Shown one piece after another: positions 11,331-22,100 of a stretch of 64,000 bases of DNA (its first letter is position 1; every line of letters begins with the position of its first letter). The notes below the pieces were generated by a model. It ran no database searches, was not told the DNA's origin, and saw only the letters and a list, made by a program, of their open reading frames with translations. The position numbers were made by a program, and so were the translations under genes. The stretch is from Hydrangea macrophylla (taxonomy: Eukaryota > Streptophyta > Magnoliopsida > Cornales > Hydrangeaceae): positions 73,001,588-73,065,587 of the forward strand of contig CM066987.1 of the NCBI GenBank assembly GCA_033977485.1, read 5' to 3'.

Positions 11331-11632
11331 TGCTTCCTGTGTAATATTTCGGTTGTTTCGGTTGACACGGTTGTTAATTGTTTAGTGTAGGGTTTTGATT
11401 GTCTTCCCAGCTTTCTGTGAGTTTTTTATGTTTGAGTACTTGGTTGCTTTTGCTTTGCTTTTGCTTGTACTCAGGGGGATGACTTTTTCTTGTGTCATCA
11501 TGTTATTTGTTTTTCCTTACCTTTTTTCGTTGGTGGTTTGTTACCACATTTTTTTTGCTCTTATTGTATATCCTGGGGTATGCCCCTTGTACTTTTGTAC
11601 TTTCTTTTTTGGATTAATTAACCAGTTTTCCG

Positions 11633-11660
<28 letters not shown>
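11331..11660 (+). other. L1-c 3' UTR and poly-A
   Basis: No ORF of interest. It ends with the family 3' signature: a hairpin-capable GGGG-TATG-CCCC at about 11,576-11,587, a short GTAC repeat, the terminal TTTTCCGAAA and a run of ~26 A. The middle spacer differs from both other 3' UTR types seen in the window. Confidence 0.85.
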
Positions 11661-11664
<4 letters not shown>

Positions 11665-11676
11665 TACCTGACAGGT
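11661..11676. repeat. L1-c target-site duplication, right copy
   Basis: Matches 2,329-2,344. L1-b coding sequence resumes directly after it. Confidence 0.92.
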
Positions 11677-13778
11677 AAATTACCTTTCACAAAGTTGAGG
11701 GTGGAAAGAATATTTTCAGTTATTTCCTCTTCAACATTACAAAAGAAAAGGCAACTTTTAGCATTATTAGCTTGGAGCCCAGTGAAATGATAAAATTGGT
11801 TAAGGGCTTCCTGAATCACTGTAGCAGTTTCCACATCTCCATTAAACAAAATAAGAAGGTCATCAACAAAACAGAGATGAGATATTTGAAGCTTATCACA
11901 TTTCCAATGATAGGTAAAGGGTCTCGTATTAATAAAATGATGGAGCAATTGACTAAGGGTATCCATAACAAGGACAAAAAGATAAGGAGAGATAGGGTCA
12001 CCTTGTCTAAGCCCCTTTGCCCCTTCAAAAAAAACCCACTGATTCACCATTAAAATTGATAGAGTACTTTGGGGTAGTAATACAAGCAATGATCCATTTC
12101 TTTAAATTTGGTGGAAATCCAAGAACATCCAAGATATCAATGAGAAACTCCCAACTAACACTATCATATGCTTTCATAATATCCACCTTTGCTGCTGCTC
12201 TAGGTTTACCCAAAGGTTTGTGGTAATCTGTAAGAAGGTCTTGAGCAAGGAGGATATTATCACTAATTTTCCTACCTTTAACAAATGCAGATTGGGCTTG
12301 GTCAACCAATTTAGGGAGAATCAACTGAAGCCTATTGGCAATAATCTTAGAAATACATTTGTAAACAGTATTGCAGCAAGAAATAGGCCTGAAATCCCCC
12401 ATCCGGGTAGGATTAGGGACTTTAGGAATTAAAGTAATAAGAGTAGTGTTAGCAACTTTAAGCATCTCTCCATTTTGAAAGAACTCACTAATAGCAGCAT
12501 TAACAAGAGGACCAGTAATAGTCCAAGAGCTTTTAAAGAAAAAAGAATTATAACCATCAGGACCAGGAGCTTTATTACTATGCATGCTAAAGAGGGTATT
12601 CTTTATTTCAATATCTGAAGGAATCCTATCCAACTCAGCCATAAGTTCAACAGGAATTGTTTTGTGGATAACACTTCTAAGAGCTTCTTTACCAGGATAG
12701 CAGTGATTAGAGGTAGTGCCAAGCAAGCTTTGAAAATACCTAATAGCTTCATCTTTAGCTTCATTACAGTTGGAAGTGAAAGTCCCATTAGGTTTTTCAA
12801 GTAAAAAAATTCTTTTCATGTTCCTCCTAGCTTTAATAGACATATGAAAATATCTAGTATTTTTATCCCCAGCTTCTAACCATTGTATCCTGGATTTTTG
12901 TTTGAGAACTTCCTCTTCAATCCAAATAGCTTCATGAAAGGTTTTCAAAGACTTATTATGCATATCAATGAGGTCAGAGTTGTTAGGATCTCTGATTAAA
13001 AGGGTTTGGAGTCTCTTTAATTCCTCCCTAGCTTTGTTAGCATTAACCCTCTCTAGGCCAAGAGTACTTTTGCTAAACTGTTTGAGATCCTTTTTTAGGT
13101 TTCTGAGCTTTTGGCAAAGTTGGAATTGGGCAGTACCTTCAACATTAATATCCCAGGCATTCTGAACAATATCATTATAGGAGTCCAATTTAGTCCAGTA
13201 GTTGTAGAATTTAAAAGCCCTCCCTTTCCTATAATGCTTTTTATCAATATGAACAACAATAGGAGAGTGGTCGGAGGTACCTGGAACTTGGAATTGGGCG
13301 AAAGAATCGCTGAGATTATCCAACCAAGCTTGATTGACCAGAGCTCTATCAAGTTTTCTCTGGGTAAAATCTTCCTTCCCATACCTTCTATTACTCCAAG
13401 TAAATTGTTCACCAATATATCTAAGATCCACTAGACAACACTCATTAATAGTCTTTTTAAATTCCTTCATCTCGTTATTCCAACCAAAGTTTGCATCAGA
13501 GACTTCATCTGGACTTAAAGGCACATTAAAGTCACCTAGTGCAATATAGTTAGTGGTCTTATTACTCTGTGAAATGGACCTTAGGTCAGACCATAGGTCC
13601 AATCTAGCTTGGCCAGTGTTAAAACCATAAATGAAAAGGCTTCAAAGGAAAGGGATTTATCATCCTTTTCAATGCTAACATGAATAAGTTGGGAAGTGAT
13701 TCTAAGAATAGTGAGATTAATAGTATCAGCATTCCAACCAACCCAAATTCTACCAACCAAATTCTGACTACTATTGGT

Positions 13779-13860
13779 AACAAAATTCCAGTGTCGTTTG
13801 GCTTTTTTCGTTTAAATTAACCTTTTTTCCGAAAAAAAAAAAAAAACAAAATTCCAGTGT
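13779..13860. repeat. TSD pair around the LINE stub
   Basis: The word aacaaaattccagtgt is present at 13,779-13,794 and again at 13,845-13,860. Removing one copy and the 50 bases between restores the L1-b endonuclease reading frame (HWNFVTN). Confidence 0.93.
13795..13844 (+). mobile_element. Minimal LINE insertion (about 37 nt plus poly-A)
   Basis: The insert is only the last ~37 nt of the type-II LINE 3' UTR, from cgtttggc to TTTTTTCCG, plus about 14 A. It lies between perfect 16-bp TSDs. It is an extreme 5' truncation and shows that the 3' terminal segment plus poly-A is enough to be recognised as an insertion of this family. Confidence 0.93.
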
Positions 13861-13866
13861 TTAAAA

Positions 13867-13871
13867 CATTT
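13867..13871. repeat. Gypsy B 5-bp TSD (cattt), left copy
   Basis: cattt abuts the LTR at 13,872 and recurs at 37,668-37,672 beyond the other LTR. Both flanks are L1-b endonuclease coding sequence that joins in frame when gypsy B is removed. Confidence 0.92.
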
Positions 13872-14466
13872 TGATGTGAACCCGTGGAATTGATATTCCG
13901 TGAACCCACAATCAGATTGTAAATAACCCAAGAAAGCCAACAATCAAGTCACATGGATGATCTAGACCCGTTGAAATCCTGTTTCAAGAACCCAGATTTG
14001 GTTTGAACGCCACAAAGGGAATGCCTTTGATAAGTTTGGATTGTTCAATCAAGAACAAGCAGAGAAAACTGAATAGCTCTCCAGAAAATAAATTTCATTC
14101 ACGTTGTATATCCCAAATCTGCTACAAAGTTCTTTCTTTTAATCCCTTCTAAGAAACCCTTGGGCCAAAAAGGCCTTCAATGAAAATAAAAGATATGGGC
14201 TAAATACTCAAGCCCAAAACAACTTAAACTGCATGTTTAAAGCTAAATAAATGTCTACTTAAAAAAATTAAAATAGGCCCACATGCCAAAACCATAGAAA
14301 CATAAAAATTAAAGTCTATAAAAACCCAATAAGCTATTCCACCCCTTCTGTAGCTTGTATCACATGAACTAGAACTGATTTTTCTTCCTTCAAGCCCATG
14401 TTAAATGTTGGGGCCTTGCATAATAAGTTTATGAGCTTTGCCCAAGTGGATTGCACCAGTCCTTGC
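13872..14466 (-). repeat. Gypsy B 3' LTR, distal part (595 bp)
   Basis: This is the 3'-terminal 595 bp (U5 side in element orientation) of the downstream LTR, matching 36,974-37,568. The remaining 99 bp are at 31,291-31,389 on the far side of gypsy A2. The part near 14,340-14,466 encodes the end of the gypsy B polyprotein in minus sense (in the upstream LTR, the equivalent ORF stops at 37,436). Confidence 0.92.
14462..14466. repeat. Gypsy A2 5-bp TSD (cttgc), left copy
   Basis: cttgc before the TG of the A2 5' LTR; repeated at 31,286-31,290 after the CA of its 3' LTR. Confidence 0.93.
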
Positions 14467-15102
14467 TGATGAGAACATGGTGGCTAGCACAAGGTGGAAT
14501 GCGGACCCGAACCACGTGCCAATTGGTCCAGTTACAAGGGCACGAGCAAAACGGTTCAAGGACAATCTCAATGGGCTGATTCAACAAATTTGGGTTGAGA
14601 CTAATCTTTGTGGCCCAAAGGAGGATACTAGTGATCCACAAGGCTGGGTGTCCATGATTCAAGCTCTAGAATAAATTAAAGGCTTCCATGCCAACTTAGG
14701 GACTTTTTAATATTTTTATTAGTTTCCTTTTATTTTAGTTTTGGGGCGAATTATATTGGGCGATTATATTTCGTAGGTTTATAGGGCCCAACTGTAAGCC
14801 TCAGCTATTTAATCAGTTTTAGGGTTTGTAATATTCAGTTTTGATCATTAATAATATTGTGAGAGTTTTCTCTTTGGTTCTTTGAAGAACTATTCGAACT
14901 TATCAGAATTACTCTGTGGCGTTCATACCTTGACTTATCAATCGAGTTTCCCATCCTTGATTGTGGCGTCTTCATCCTTTATACCAAGGTTCGCATCTGT
15001 TATAGGTGTTGGGTCGCGGTTTCCATTGAATCTGACAGTAGAACGGTCCGAGGCATTAATCGTGTTACGGGTTTCGTCACATTATTGGCGTGGTTCGTAT
15101 CA
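14467..15102 (+). repeat. Gypsy A2 5' LTR (636 bp)
   Basis: TG...CA. It carries a coding-competent copy of the ORF tail (stop at 14,672-14,674) that has no upstream frame here, a TATA-like TATTTAAT around 14,807 and downstream U5. Compared with the 3' LTR I see differences at about 14,709 and at about 14,911. Confidence 0.94.
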
Positions 15103-15104
15103 GT

Positions 15105-15116
15105 TGGTATCAGAGC
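15105..15116 (+). other. Primer binding site of A2 (initiator tRNA-Met)
   Basis: TGGTATCAGAGC two bases after the LTR is the standard plant initiator-tRNA-Met complement used for minus-strand cDNA priming. Confidence 0.93.
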
Positions 15117-15769
15117 ACAGTTCTAGTCTCAGGTTTATCATATCTTTTTCGTTTCTGTTCTTATTCGTTTCTTCTGGTTCTGTTCTTAGTCGTTTTTGTT
15201 TCTGTTCGTTTTCTTGTTCGTTCTCGTTTCTGAACCGTACCCAAAAAAAAAAAAAAGAAAAAAAAAAGGGGGAAAAGAAGAGAAGAGATCGGTAAGCCGC
15301 GATAAAAAAAAATTAAAATAAAATAAAAAAATAAAAAAAAGAGTACAAAAATTCGGCTTAAAATTTTATTTTTGTTTTGCGATATTTGGGGTCTAAGGAG
15401 TTCGAATCTGACCTTACTCCATAGTGTGAAAAAAAATTTCCGAAAATTCCATTTTTTTTTTTTTTTTTTTGTGCTTTTGGAAACCTAGCCATTCGCGTTC
15501 GTTTTAGTCGTGCTTTCAACTTCCAAAATTGAGTGGTCTAGTTTGGGTGTGGATTGTTACTAAGAAATTCTGGTCATTGTTTGAGCAGTTTCATAAGAAC
15601 CGAGTGAGAATTACTACGAGTGGAAAAAGGCAAGAGTGGTGAGCACATAAGAGGGTAAAAGCCAAATTGATTTTTGAGTGTAAACACGAGTGAATCATAT
15701 TCTTGAGTGAAACACGTGAGGGAGTGTAGTGAGGATCTGTTCTATTTCTAATCCATTCTTGCAGGGATT
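15117..15769 (+). other. A2 leader with a candidate intron (15,292-15,764)
   Basis: No ORF. Long A and T runs fill 15,240-15,470. A consensus donor GATCG/GTAAGCC at 15,291/15,292 and a pyrimidine-rich acceptor ATTCTTGCAG ending at 15,764, five bases before the gag ATG, could remove 473 nt. The same donor context occurs in gypsy B. The segment 15,591-15,760 is shared with A1 (cgagtgagaattactacg words). Confidence 0.6.
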
Positions 15770-17479
15770 ATGGCTCAAGATCAGGGAAGAGTCACAAATG
15801 AAGAGGCTCAACAGCCGGTTGTTACGAATCTACAAATGCAAGCTTTAGTGGGGGAGATGAGGCGGATGATGAGGGCAGAATTGGAACCGATACATGAGAG
15901 ATTGGATAGAGTTGAAGAGGGTACACCACAGAGGCAACAACAAAATGTTCATAATGTACAAAGAGGGGAGAGAGTTCAACCAAGGCGAGTGAGAGTTGAA
16001 GATGAGGAGTATTTTGGGGAAGACTTTGATGAAGAAAATGATCGGGAGTCAATAGATAATCATAGGAGATATGGCGGTCGGGGTAGAGAAGTTAGGTTTA
16101 GAGAAGCTAGGAATCGGGAAGATAATAATTTGGGTAGTATTAAGATGAAGATTCCTTCGTTTCAAGGAAAGACTGATCCGGAAGCATATCTTGAATGGGA
16201 GAAGAAGGTGGAATTAGTATTCGATTGCCATAATTACTCCGAGATTAAGAAAGTGAAACTTACTGCCATTGAATTTTCTGATTATGCTATTATTTGGTGG
16301 GATCAATTGGTACTAAATAGGAGGAGAAATAGGGAGCATCCAATAGAGACATGGGAGGAGATGAAAACTATTATGAGGAAGCGGTTCATTCCAAGCTACT
16401 ACTATCGGGAGTTGTACAACAGGTTGCAAAGTTTGAGGCAAGGTAATAGGAGTGTAGAAGAATATTATAAGGAGATGGAAGTTGCTATGATTCGAGCGAA
16501 TGTAGAGGAAGATCGAGAGGCTACAATGGCTAGATTCTTAGTTGGGTTGAATCGGGAAATTGCCAATGCGGTGGAATTGCAACACTATGTTGAATTGGAG
16601 GATATGGTACACATGGCTATTAAAATTGAGAATCAACTCAAGAGGAGGGACAGCAGCACACGTCCAAGCCAAAATCCAAGCCAAAATCCCAATACATCTG
16701 CTTGGAAACCAAATAATTGGAAAAGAGATGAGAAGCAGCCTTTGGTGAAGCCAAAAACTGAACAAAAACAAGAGGTGGCCAGCCATGGAAATCTAGGTAA
16801 ATCCGATTCGTCTACTTCTCGGAACCGTGATATTAAGTGTTTTAAGTGCCAAGGTAGGGGACACATAGCTAGCCAATGTCCAAACAAGAGAGTTATGGTG
16901 TTACGAGATAATGGTGAGATTGAAACCGAAGATGAAGATGACAACGAATCTGTGCCACCATTGGAGGATGCCGATGACGAAGAGTACGCTGCCCAAGGGG
17001 ATTTGTTAGTGGCAAGGAGAGCTCTAAATATGCAAGTTAAAGAAGATGATGAGGCGCAACGGGAGAACATCTTTCATACGAGATGTCATATCAAAGATAA
17101 GGTGTGTAGTGTGATCATCGATGGGGGGAGTTGCACTAACGTTGCTAGCACAACTCTGGTGGAGAAATTAGGGCTGCCAACAATCAAGCATCCACGGCCT
17201 TATAAATTGCAATGGCTCAATGATAGTGGAGAAGTAATGGTGACTAAACAAGTATTAGTTCCTTTTCGTATTGGGAAATATGAAGATGAAGTTTTGAGTG
17301 ATGTGGTTCTGATGCAAGCTGGACACTTGTTGTTAGGGAGGCCATGGCAATTTGATCGACGTGTTAAGCATGATGGTTTCACAAATAAATACTCATTCGT
17401 GCTTAATCAAAGGACACCGAAGCAAGTTTATGAAGATCAAGTGAGGTTGCAAAAGGAGAGTGATCATAAGAAAGAGTGA
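15770..17479 (+). pseudogene. Gypsy A2 Gag and protease (569 codons)
   Basis: ATG at 15,770 opens a frame with an N-terminal helix-rich and Arg/Glu-rich stretch, the Gag domain (YLEWEKKVELVFDC onward, about residues 140-245), CCHC knuckle CFKCQGRGHIASQC at about 357-370, an acidic linker and the aspartic protease with IIDGGSCTNVAS at about 448-460 and LLLGRPWQFDRR. The protease active triad is D-G-G, also in family B. Relative to A1 the segment just after the LNQRT residues is shorter and a small deletion near 17,478 gives an early TGA; in A1 the frame passes straight into RT. Confidence 0.92.
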
Positions 17480-19100
17480 ACAAAAGAGAAAGAGTGAGAA
17501 AAATGAGAGAGAAAAAGAAAAGAAAAATGCAGCCATTGAGGGAAAATTAGAGGGAAATCAAAAGAATTTTTATGCAAAAGCGAGTGAGATCAAACGAGCG
17601 TTGTTTTCAAATCAGCCCATGATTGTACTTCTGTACAAAGAGGCATTTTTAAACACTAGCCAAATTGACTCATCTTTGCCTAGTTCTGTTGTTTCTCTTT
17701 TGCAGGAGTTTGGTGATATCTTTCCCGAGGAGGTTCCACATGGTTTACCCCCTATTCGAGGGATTGAACATCAAATTGATTTCGTGCCCGGTGCTACCAT
17801 TCCAAACCGACCAGCCTATAGAAGCAATCCCGAGGAGACAAAGGAGCTACAAAAGCAGGTTAGTGAGTTGATGGAAAAGGGGTACGTAAGAGAAAGTATG
17901 AGTCCATGTGCCATTCCGGTGATTTTGGTTCCTAAGAAGGATGGGACGTGGAGAATGTGCGTTGATTGCCGATCCGTCAACAACATAACGGTAAAGTATC
18001 GACACCCTATTCCTCGCTTAGATGATATGTTAGATGAGTTGCATGGTTCTTGTATATTTTCTAAAATTGATTTGAAAAGTGGGTATCATCAAATTAGAAT
18101 GAAAGAAGGGGATGAATGGAAAACTGCATTTAAAACAAAATATGGTTTGTATGAATGGTTAGTTATGCCTTTTGGATTAACTAATGCTCCTAGTACTTTT
18201 ATGAGATTGATGAACCATGTTTTGCGTGCTTTCATTGGAAAATTTGTGGTTGTTTATTTTGATGATATCCTTATTTATAGCAAAAACTTGGAAGAGCATT
18301 TGAAGCATTTAAAACTTGTGTTAGATGTACTTAGAAAGGAAGAGTTGTTTGCTAACCTAAAGAAGTGCACTTTTTGCACCGATAAGCTTGTGTTTCTTGG
18401 TTTTGTTGTCTGTGCACAAGGAATACAGGTTGATGAAGAAAAGATTCGTGCTATCCAAGAATGGCCAAGCCCATCTAGTGTAAGCAATGTGCGAAGTTTT
18501 CATGGACTTGCTAATTTTTACAGAAGGTTCGTGAAAGACTTCAGTAGTATAGCTGCACCAATAACCGAAGTCATCAAGAAAAATGTTGGGTTCAAATGGG
18601 GGGAAGAGCAAGAGAAGGCATTTCAATTACTCAAGGAAAAATTAACTCATGCACCTTTACTTGCTTTACCTAACTTTACAAAAACTTTTGAAATTGAATG
18701 TGATGCTTCAGGATTAGGTATTGGCGCCGTGCTTATGCAAGAAGGACGACCAATTGCATATTTTAGTGAGAAGTTAAGTGGGGCTGCCTTAAACTATCCC
18801 ACTTATGACAAAGAGATGTACGCATTGGTTCGAGCTTTGGAGACATGGCAGCATTACTTGTGGCCAAAAGAGTTTGTGATTCACAACGATCATGAGTCTT
18901 TAAAGCACCTTAAAGTCCAACACAAGCTGAACAAGAGACATGCACGATGGGTTGAATTCATTGAGACGTTTCCATACGTCATACGATATAAACAAGGTAA
19001 GGAGAACATCGTTGCCGATGCACTTTCTCGAAGGTACATTCTAATCTCCACTCTTGATGCTAAGATTCTTGGTTTTGAGCATATTAAAGAATTGTATCCT
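17480..19100 (+). pseudogene. Gypsy A2 reverse transcriptase and RNase H
   Basis: After the frameshift the frame is open to the LINE insertion at 19,100. It has a charged linker, [14 protein letters not shown], the RT ([17 protein letters not shown] at 18,255-18,266; [16 protein letters not shown]) and an RNase H ([37 protein letters not shown]). One RNase H position reads IHNDHESL where A1 and B have IHTDHESL. Everything upstream of the integrase appears intact apart from the frameshift at 17,479. The integrase follows at 29,421. Confidence 0.93.
19086..19100. repeat. L1-d target-site duplication, left copy
   Basis: aaagaattgtatcct occurs here and at 29,421-29,435. It is gypsy A2 coding sequence (KELYP). 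Confidence 0.92.
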
Positions 19101-19141
19101 AGTTCTTCAGGTAAGAAAAAACAATCCCATCGTCGTTCTTA

Positions 19142-22100
19142 ATGATTGTTTGCTGTTGGAATATTAGAGGACTCAATATGGCCTCTAAGCAAACTGAGGT
19201 TGCTAAGTTTATCTATGAAAACAACATTGATGTTTTAAGTATTGTTGAAACCAAAGTTAATCAAACCAATGAGGATACAATTAGGAGGAAAATCTTTAAA
19301 CATTGGGAATTTTTTTCTAATAGCAGCCCTACTTCTACTGGTCGAATTTGGATAGGCTGGAATCAAGAAAAATTAGACTTAAAGTTCTTAAAATCACTTC
19401 TCAACTCATTCATGTTAGTATTGAAGATGATGAGAAAACCACTTACTTGGAAGCTTCCTTTGTCTATGGTTTTAATACTGGACAAGAAAGAGATGCACTT
19501 TGGACTGATCTTAAAGCTATTAGTGCTTGCTGTGATTCCATTAATTACCTTACGTTAGGTGATTTCAATGTTACTTTGTGCCCGGAGGAAATCTATCCGT
19601 ATCATGGGTGGAATAATGATATGTTAGACTTTAAAAAGACTACTGATGATTGCTGCTTAGTGGATCTTAGATATGTAGGGGAACTATTTACATAGAGCAA
19701 TAGAAGATATGGGAGGCCAGACTTCTCTCAAAGAAAGCTTGATAGAGCTATGGTTAATCAAACTTGGCTTGATAATTTCTATGACTCTTTTGCTCATTTC
19801 CAGGCTCCAGGTACCTCTGACCATTCTCCTATTATTGTTCATATTGATAAAACGCAAAAACGGAAGGGTAGGGCTTTTAAGTTTTTTAACTACTGGACTA
19901 AAATGAATAGCTACTCTGATATAGTTAAGCATTCTTGGGATCATAGAATCAATGGGACTGCCCAATATCAAGTCTGCCATAAACTAAGATACCTAAAACA
20001 AGATCTGAAAAAACTGGGTAAGAAGTCCATAGGCCAAGAAAAGATTAATGCTGATAAAGCCAGAGAGGCTCTTAAATCTATTCAATCTGCTGTTCTTGCT
20101 AATCCAAATGATACTTCACTGATTGAAGAGCAAAATCTTTGTTTAAAAAATTTTCATGAAGCTATTTGGATTGAAGAGGAAATTCTTAAACAAAAATCTC
20201 GCTTGCAATGGTTAGATGTGGGTGACAAAAACTCAAAATATTTTCATCTATCTATTAAAGAAAGAAGGAATTTTAAAAGAATTATTGTCCTTGAAAAACC
20301 AGATGGTAGTTTCACTACCAACTGTGATGAGGCTAAAGGAGAAGCTATTAGATATTTCACATCTTTACTTGGATCTCCTGCTATTCACAGTTACCCCGGA
20401 ATAGATACTATTAAGTCCTTTGTCCACAAGAGAATTCCTCATGAGTTAATGGCAGATTTGGATAGGATTCCTTCTGATGATGAAATTCAAAAGGCTTTTT
20501 TTAATTTGCATAGTAATAAGGCCCCGGGTCCAGATGGTTATAATGCTTTCTTCTTTAAACATTCTTGGGCCATTGTGGGCACTTCTATTTTAGATGCTGT
20601 GAAAGAATTCTTTCAAAATGGTGAGTTGTTGCGAGAATCTAATGCTACCCTTATTGCTCTGATCCCTAAGATCCCTAATCCATCCAAGATGAGTGACTTC
20701 AGGCCTATCTCTTGCTGCAATACTGTTTATAAGTGTATATCCAAAATTATTGCGAGTAGGCTTCAAATGATCCTCCCAAATTTTATTGACCAAGCTCAGT
20801 CTGCTTTTATTAAAGGTAGGAAGATTAGTGATAATGTTCTCCTTGCTCAAGACCTTATGAGAGATTATCATAAACAGAAGGGTAAGCCTAGAGTTTCAGC
20901 TAAGGTGGATATTATGAAGGCTTATGATAGTGTTAGTTGGGAATTTCTTATTGATTTACTTGAAGTGCTCGGTTTCCCTCCTAACCTAAAAAAATGGATT
21001 ATTGCATGTGTAACTACACCTAGATATTCTATTAATTTTAATGGAGAATCTGTGGGTTACTTTGAAGGTGCTAAAGGCTTAAGACAAGGTGATCCCATTT
21101 CCCCCTACCTATTTGTTATCATTATGGATACCTTGAGCCAACTTTTACATCATAATATTCATAGACAGGCTTTTACTTACCATTGGAAATGTGATAAATT
21201 GAAAATCTCACATCTCTGTTTTGCCGACGATCTTCTTATTCTATTCAATGGGGATGTTGAATCTGCAAATTTGATCAGACAAACTCTAAACCAGTTCTTT
21301 AACTTAACTGGTTTACAAGCCAATAATACTAAGAGCTGTCTTTTTTTCTCAAATGTCGAGGGTGATTTGATTGATGAAATTGTTAATATCCTTCACTTTG
21401 AGAAAGGTTCTCTCCCCATTAGATATCTTGGAGTCCCTCTTATTACTTCAAAACTTAAAAAACAAGATTGTGAGGGTTTGGTCAATAAAATATGTGCTAG
21501 AGTTAACTCTTGGAAATCTAAATTTTTATCTTATGCAGGGTGAGTCCAACTTATTAGCTCTGTCTTGACAGGGATCCAACTCTACTGGTCAGGAATGTTT
21601 GTTTTGCCTAAAGGAGTTCTCAAGCAAGTTTCCCAATCCATGGCCAGATTCCTTTGGTCTGGCAAGGCAGATAAAGTTTCGGGAGCTAAAGTTGCCTGGG
21701 ATAAAGTTTGTAGACCAAAAAAGGAAGGGGGTTTAGGCTTTAAAGATATCTTTTTGGTCAACACTGTCTTGAATCTTAAACATATTGGGAATCTTTTGGA
21801 CCCCTCCAATATGTCCCTTTGGAACAAGTGGGTCCACAAGTATATGTTGAAAGATAAGAACCTTTGGCAAGCCAAAATTCCTTCCCAATGCTCGTGGTAT
21901 TGGAGGAAGTTATTAAAACTTAGAGAAATTGCCAAACCATTACTAATTCATTGCATTGGTAATGGTAACCATACATCTCTCTGGTTTGATAATTGGCTCC
22001 CTTTGGGTCCTTTGTTGGATAAATTCTCATAAAGAATTGTTTATGATTCTGCAATTAATGTTAATGCTAAAGTTAGCAGCATCATTTGGGGTTTGGACTG

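Larger units (their letters stand above)
2345..11660 (+). mobile_element. L1-c, plus-strand LINE carrying gypsy A1 and a duplication
   Basis: A 5'-truncated LINE starting inside RT (FFKETW block) and ending at a 20-plus-base poly-A near 11,635-11,660. TSDs at 2,329-2,344 and 11,661-11,676. Its own sequence is 2,345-3,950 and 10,731-11,660; 4,592-5,334 is a second copy of part of the latter. Between them lie a solo LTR and a 5'-deleted gypsy A1, explained by insertion, tandem duplication of a 6,139-bp unit and LTR-LTR recombination. Confidence 0.9.
11677..13871 (-). pseudogene. L1-b ORF2, endonuclease C-terminus and reverse transcriptase
   Basis: Read leftwards from 13,871: the endonuclease (RIWVGWN; ALGDFNV, about 13,520-13,540; GTSDHSPIVVH, about 13,255-13,290), a long linker with QWLEAGDKNT, then RT with SNKAPGPDGY, FRPISCCNT, KGRKISDN, LRQGDP and the catalytic box. 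The box reads FVDD (11,869-11,880) where the other copies have FADD. A one-base slip in an A run near 12,030 and a disruption near 13,600-13,650 break the frame. A 50-bp LINE stub sits at 13,795-13,844. Confidence 0.92.

Noticed and set aside
15105..15116. A tRNA-Met gene
   Set aside because: Only 12 bases of tRNA complement are present, at the PBS; no cloverleaf nearby.
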